Origin: DAOUGC01 sp034429695
GTDB lineage: Bacteria; Chloroflexota; Anaerolineae; Anaerolineales; Anaerolineaceae
Assembly (NCBI GenBank): GCA_034429695.1
Contig: DAOUGC010000247.1
Coordinates: 1 to 7,312 of the forward strand
Length of the DNA stretch: 7,312 bases
Direction: 5' to 3'
Below, piece by piece: positions 6,127 through 7,312 of the stretch; within the stretch, counting starts at the first letter, position 1; each line of letters begins with the position of its first letter. The notes beneath the pieces are model-generated. The model ran no database searches, was not told where the DNA came from, and saw only the letters and a program-made list of their open reading frames with translations. A program made the position numbers and the translations under genes.

Positions 6127-6155
6127 AACACCTGATCCGCTCTGGGTCAGGTGTT
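6127..6155 (-). terminator. Rho-independent terminator for the glycosyltransferase transcript, possibly bidirectional
   Basis: Arms at 6127-6138 and 6144-6155 form a 12-bp stem with one G-T wobble and a 5-base loop. Read on the minus strand the stem is followed by a T-rich tract (TTTTTTGTTTG), the classic arrangement. It lies about 95 bases after the glycosyltransferase stop. On the plus strand it lies 39 bases after the AraC-type gene and could end that transcript too, although no U-tract follows in that direction. Confidence 0.75.
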
Positions 6156-6183
6156 ATGTGATTGTCAAAGTTGTCCGGCGCTT

Positions 6184-6226
6184 ATCCATTGATTTGCGCC
6201 GCAATGGATTGCGGCGCAATCCATTG
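6184..6226. repeat. Cluster of interlocking, mutually exclusive hairpins
   Basis: Three inverted repeats share bases. The first has arms 6194-6204 and 6209-6219 (11 bp perfect, TGGA loop). The second has arms 6202-6212 and 6216-6226 (11 bp perfect, GGC loop). The third has arms 6184-6191 and 6202-6209 (8 bp perfect, 10-base loop). The 8-base unit ATCCATTG therefore occurs at 6184 and 6219 and inverted at 6202. It is noncoding and lies between the glycosyltransferase stop and its terminator. It resembles REP-type palindromic elements in form; family identity is not established. Confidence 0.6.
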
Positions 6227-6249
6227 TGCCGCGTTATGAACGCGCCGCG

Positions 6250-7155
6250 TTAGGAACGCGCGGCGTCCAGCTCATCCAGCACACGCGCGTCAACGCCGGG
6301 GTCGAACTTGCGCGCAAACAACGCCCCGCTGGCGCGCATGGCGGGCAGGTCGGCGCAGGTGAGCGTTGCCGGGCTGCGGCCGCGGTTGACGGTGCGCTCC
6401 CAGTTGATGAAGTGCAGGTTCTCATCCAGCAGATTCGCGGTTTGATCCGCAGGGCGTGTGCCCCACAGCGTTGATTGGAAAAAGGTCTCGTCGGGGATGG
6501 AGGTGGTGCGGAAAAAGCGCAGCCAGTGCGGGTTGGCATGGCAGAAATCGAGCACATGGCGGGCGTCGGCGTTGCACATGCACCACCATTGCGAACCAAA
6601 CCACGGCTTTCCGACGCCGGGGAAGGCGCGCTGCCTGAGGCGCCCGGCGCACAGCCGGTTGAGTTGCGCGCTGAAGGGGAAATTGTACGGGAACGGCGGC
6701 GGCACGGGAATGTAATGTTTGCCCCAGAAGAAATGACGGCGGAAGCGGCGGTAATACTCGTGCGTCCCGTCCATCGGCTCAGCCTGCACAAACGAGCGCC
6801 CGCTCTGCGCCTGCAGCCGCTCCACCACTACCCCTGCGCTGACGAGCGGGTAGGACTGACCGCTGAGCAGCGCCAGGTGGCCCACCTGCGGGAAACGCCC
6901 AAGCGCCGCCCCCAGTGCGTTCAGGCTGGCCTGCACCAGGCTGAACGTGCCCCAGTGCCCGGCGGTGCGTTGATCGATGAAGAACACATTGTCCGGCAGC
7001 GGCACGGGTAGTGCATCCAGATAGGGTTTCAGGGATGTTTTTGCATCAATGTGAAGGAAAAATGCCGCCCGCGGGTGTTGCAACGCGCCCACCAGGCGCG
7101 CCGCCAGACCCGGCAGGTGGTGGCTTAGGATGAGGTAAGCGACGGTGGGTTGCAT
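6250..7155 (-). CDS. Core-2/I-branching beta-1,6-N-acetylglucosaminyltransferase family protein (GT14-like)
   Basis: Predicted inverting glycosyltransferase, 301 residues, probably adding a sugar from a nucleotide donor to a surface glycan or glycolipid. Family signatures in order: AYLILSHH (6-13), FFLHIDAK (32-39), WGTFSLVQASLNAL (68-81), LALLSGQSYPL (94-104), the Trp-rich GSQWW (187-191), PDETFFQSTL (221-230), LHFINW (247-252), and LFARKFD (279-285). These match PF02485. No signal peptide or membrane segment is seen, so it is likely cytoplasmic, unlike its Golgi-anchored animal relatives. Donor and acceptor are unknown; xylosyltransferases and GlcNAc transferases share the fold. The ATG at 7155 has no Shine-Dalgarno sequence; a TATGAT -10-like hexamer on the minus strand at 7167-7172 would give a very short leader. 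No glycan-biosynthesis neighbours are visible on this side. Confidence 0.88.
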   Translation of the reverse strand: MQPTVAYLILSHHLPGLAARLVGALQHPRAAFFLHIDAKTSLKPYLDALPVPLPDNVFFIDQRTAGHWGTFSLVQASLNALGAALGRFPQVGHLALLSGQSYPLVSAGVVVERLQAQSGRSFVQAEPMDGTHEYYRRFRRHFFWGKHYIPVPPPFPYNFPFSAQLNRLCAGRLRQRAFPGVGKPWFGSQWWCMCNADARHVLDFCHANPHWLRFFRTTSIPDETFFQSTLWGTRPADQTANLLDENLHFINWERTVNRGRSPATLTCADLPAMRASGALFARKFDPGVDARVLDELDAARS

Positions 7156-7195
7156 GGCTGGGGGTAATCATAACAGCCTTGCGGCATGGGTGTAA

Positions 7196-7209
7196 GAGGG
7201 TTCGCCCTC
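7196..7209. other. Short GAGGG/CCCTC hairpin with TTCG loop
   Basis: A 5-bp perfect stem with a four-base loop lies at the end of the possible minus-strand partial gene and overlaps its stop codon. No U-tract follows on either strand. It could be a weak terminator or processing signal. Confidence 0.25.
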
Positions 7210-7312
7210 ACAGATTTTCATCATGGATGAGGATATGTGAAGTATGGAGTTCAATTTTTGTTCCCGGAGAAAAACCTTCCGGTGATGCAGCACACATCAA
7301 AAGCGAACCGCC
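7208..7312 (-). CDS. Possible C-terminal tail of an unidentified minus-strand gene, cut by window edge
   Basis: The minus-strand frame is open from the last base to a TGA at 7208-7210, giving 34 residues that end in IELHTSHILIHDENL. The composition is protein-like and the direction matches the glycosyltransferase gene, which would start 53 bp downstream. The stretch is too short to recognise a family, and an open frame of this length can occur by chance. The rest of the 7156-7312 region shows no other supported gene. Confidence 0.25.
   Translation of the reverse strand, partial: GGSLLMCAASPEGFSPGTKIELHTSHILIHDENL

Noticed and set aside
2543..6170. TGATTGTCAAAG occurs twice, at 2543-2554 and 6159-6170, both near gene ends
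   Set aside because: A 12-base repeat is expected about once by chance in a window of this size, and the flanks do not match.
6234..6791. A 185-codon minus-strand frame inside the glycosyltransferase gene
   Set aside because: The translation is rich in Arg, Ser, Ala and Pro with no domain, typical of a shifted frame of a G+C-rich gene; the overlapping frame carries all GT14 motifs.
1..7312. CRISPR array, tRNA, rRNA, complete insertion sequence or attachment-site repeats
   Set aside because: By eye I found no regularly spaced repeats, cloverleaf-like segments, transposase motifs or obvious terminal repeats; a covariance-model or repeat search could still overturn this.

Overview
The window looks like a piece of bacterial chromosome with fairly high G+C. 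It holds eight recognisable protein genes, seven of them complete, packed with short gaps. I see no rRNA, tRNA, CRISPR array or complete insertion sequence. The mix of genes (Core-2/I-branching-type glycosyltransferase, YajO-like reductase, AraC_N regulator, AbiE pair) does not fix the taxon. An environmental, non-enterobacterial lineage such as Chloroflexota (Anaerolineae) is my guess from general flavour, not a demonstrated call.

Left part (1-2536, all plus strand): the C-terminal 343 residues of a tyrosine recombinase, with all catalytic positions visible, followed 58 bp later by a two-gene type IV toxin-antitoxin operon. This operon consists of an AbiEi-like antitoxin and an AbiEii nucleotidyltransferase toxin whose reading frames overlap by four bases. 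The toxin-antitoxin genes are visibly more A/T-rich than the recombinase. A long imperfect palindrome covers the putative antitoxin promoter and runs into its start codon, so the operon is probably autoregulated and possibly leaderless. This end reads as the edge of a mobile or defence segment.

Middle (2565-6087): on the minus strand, a YgbA-type 'nitrous oxide-stimulated promoter' family protein, then a strong hairpin, then two aldo/keto reductases (a YajO homologue and an AKR5/DkgA-like enzyme). An AraC-family regulator with the AraC_N domain (YqhC-like) is divergent from the second reductase. In Escherichia coli YqhC controls yqhD and the AKR gene dkgA in response to aldehydes, so this block is best read as a regulator plus target reductases for reactive carbonyls. 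A nitrosative-stress-type protein lies just downstream. The divergent intergenic region has a consensus -10 element for each direction, weak -35 elements, and a CATG-centred palindrome at the predicted reductase transcription start.

Right part (6088-7312): a U-tract terminator and an unusual cluster of interlocking hairpins, then a minus-strand GT14-like (Core-2/I-branching family) glycosyltransferase. The last 157 bp hold a possible C-terminal tail of another minus-strand gene that is cut by the window edge, plus a small hairpin.
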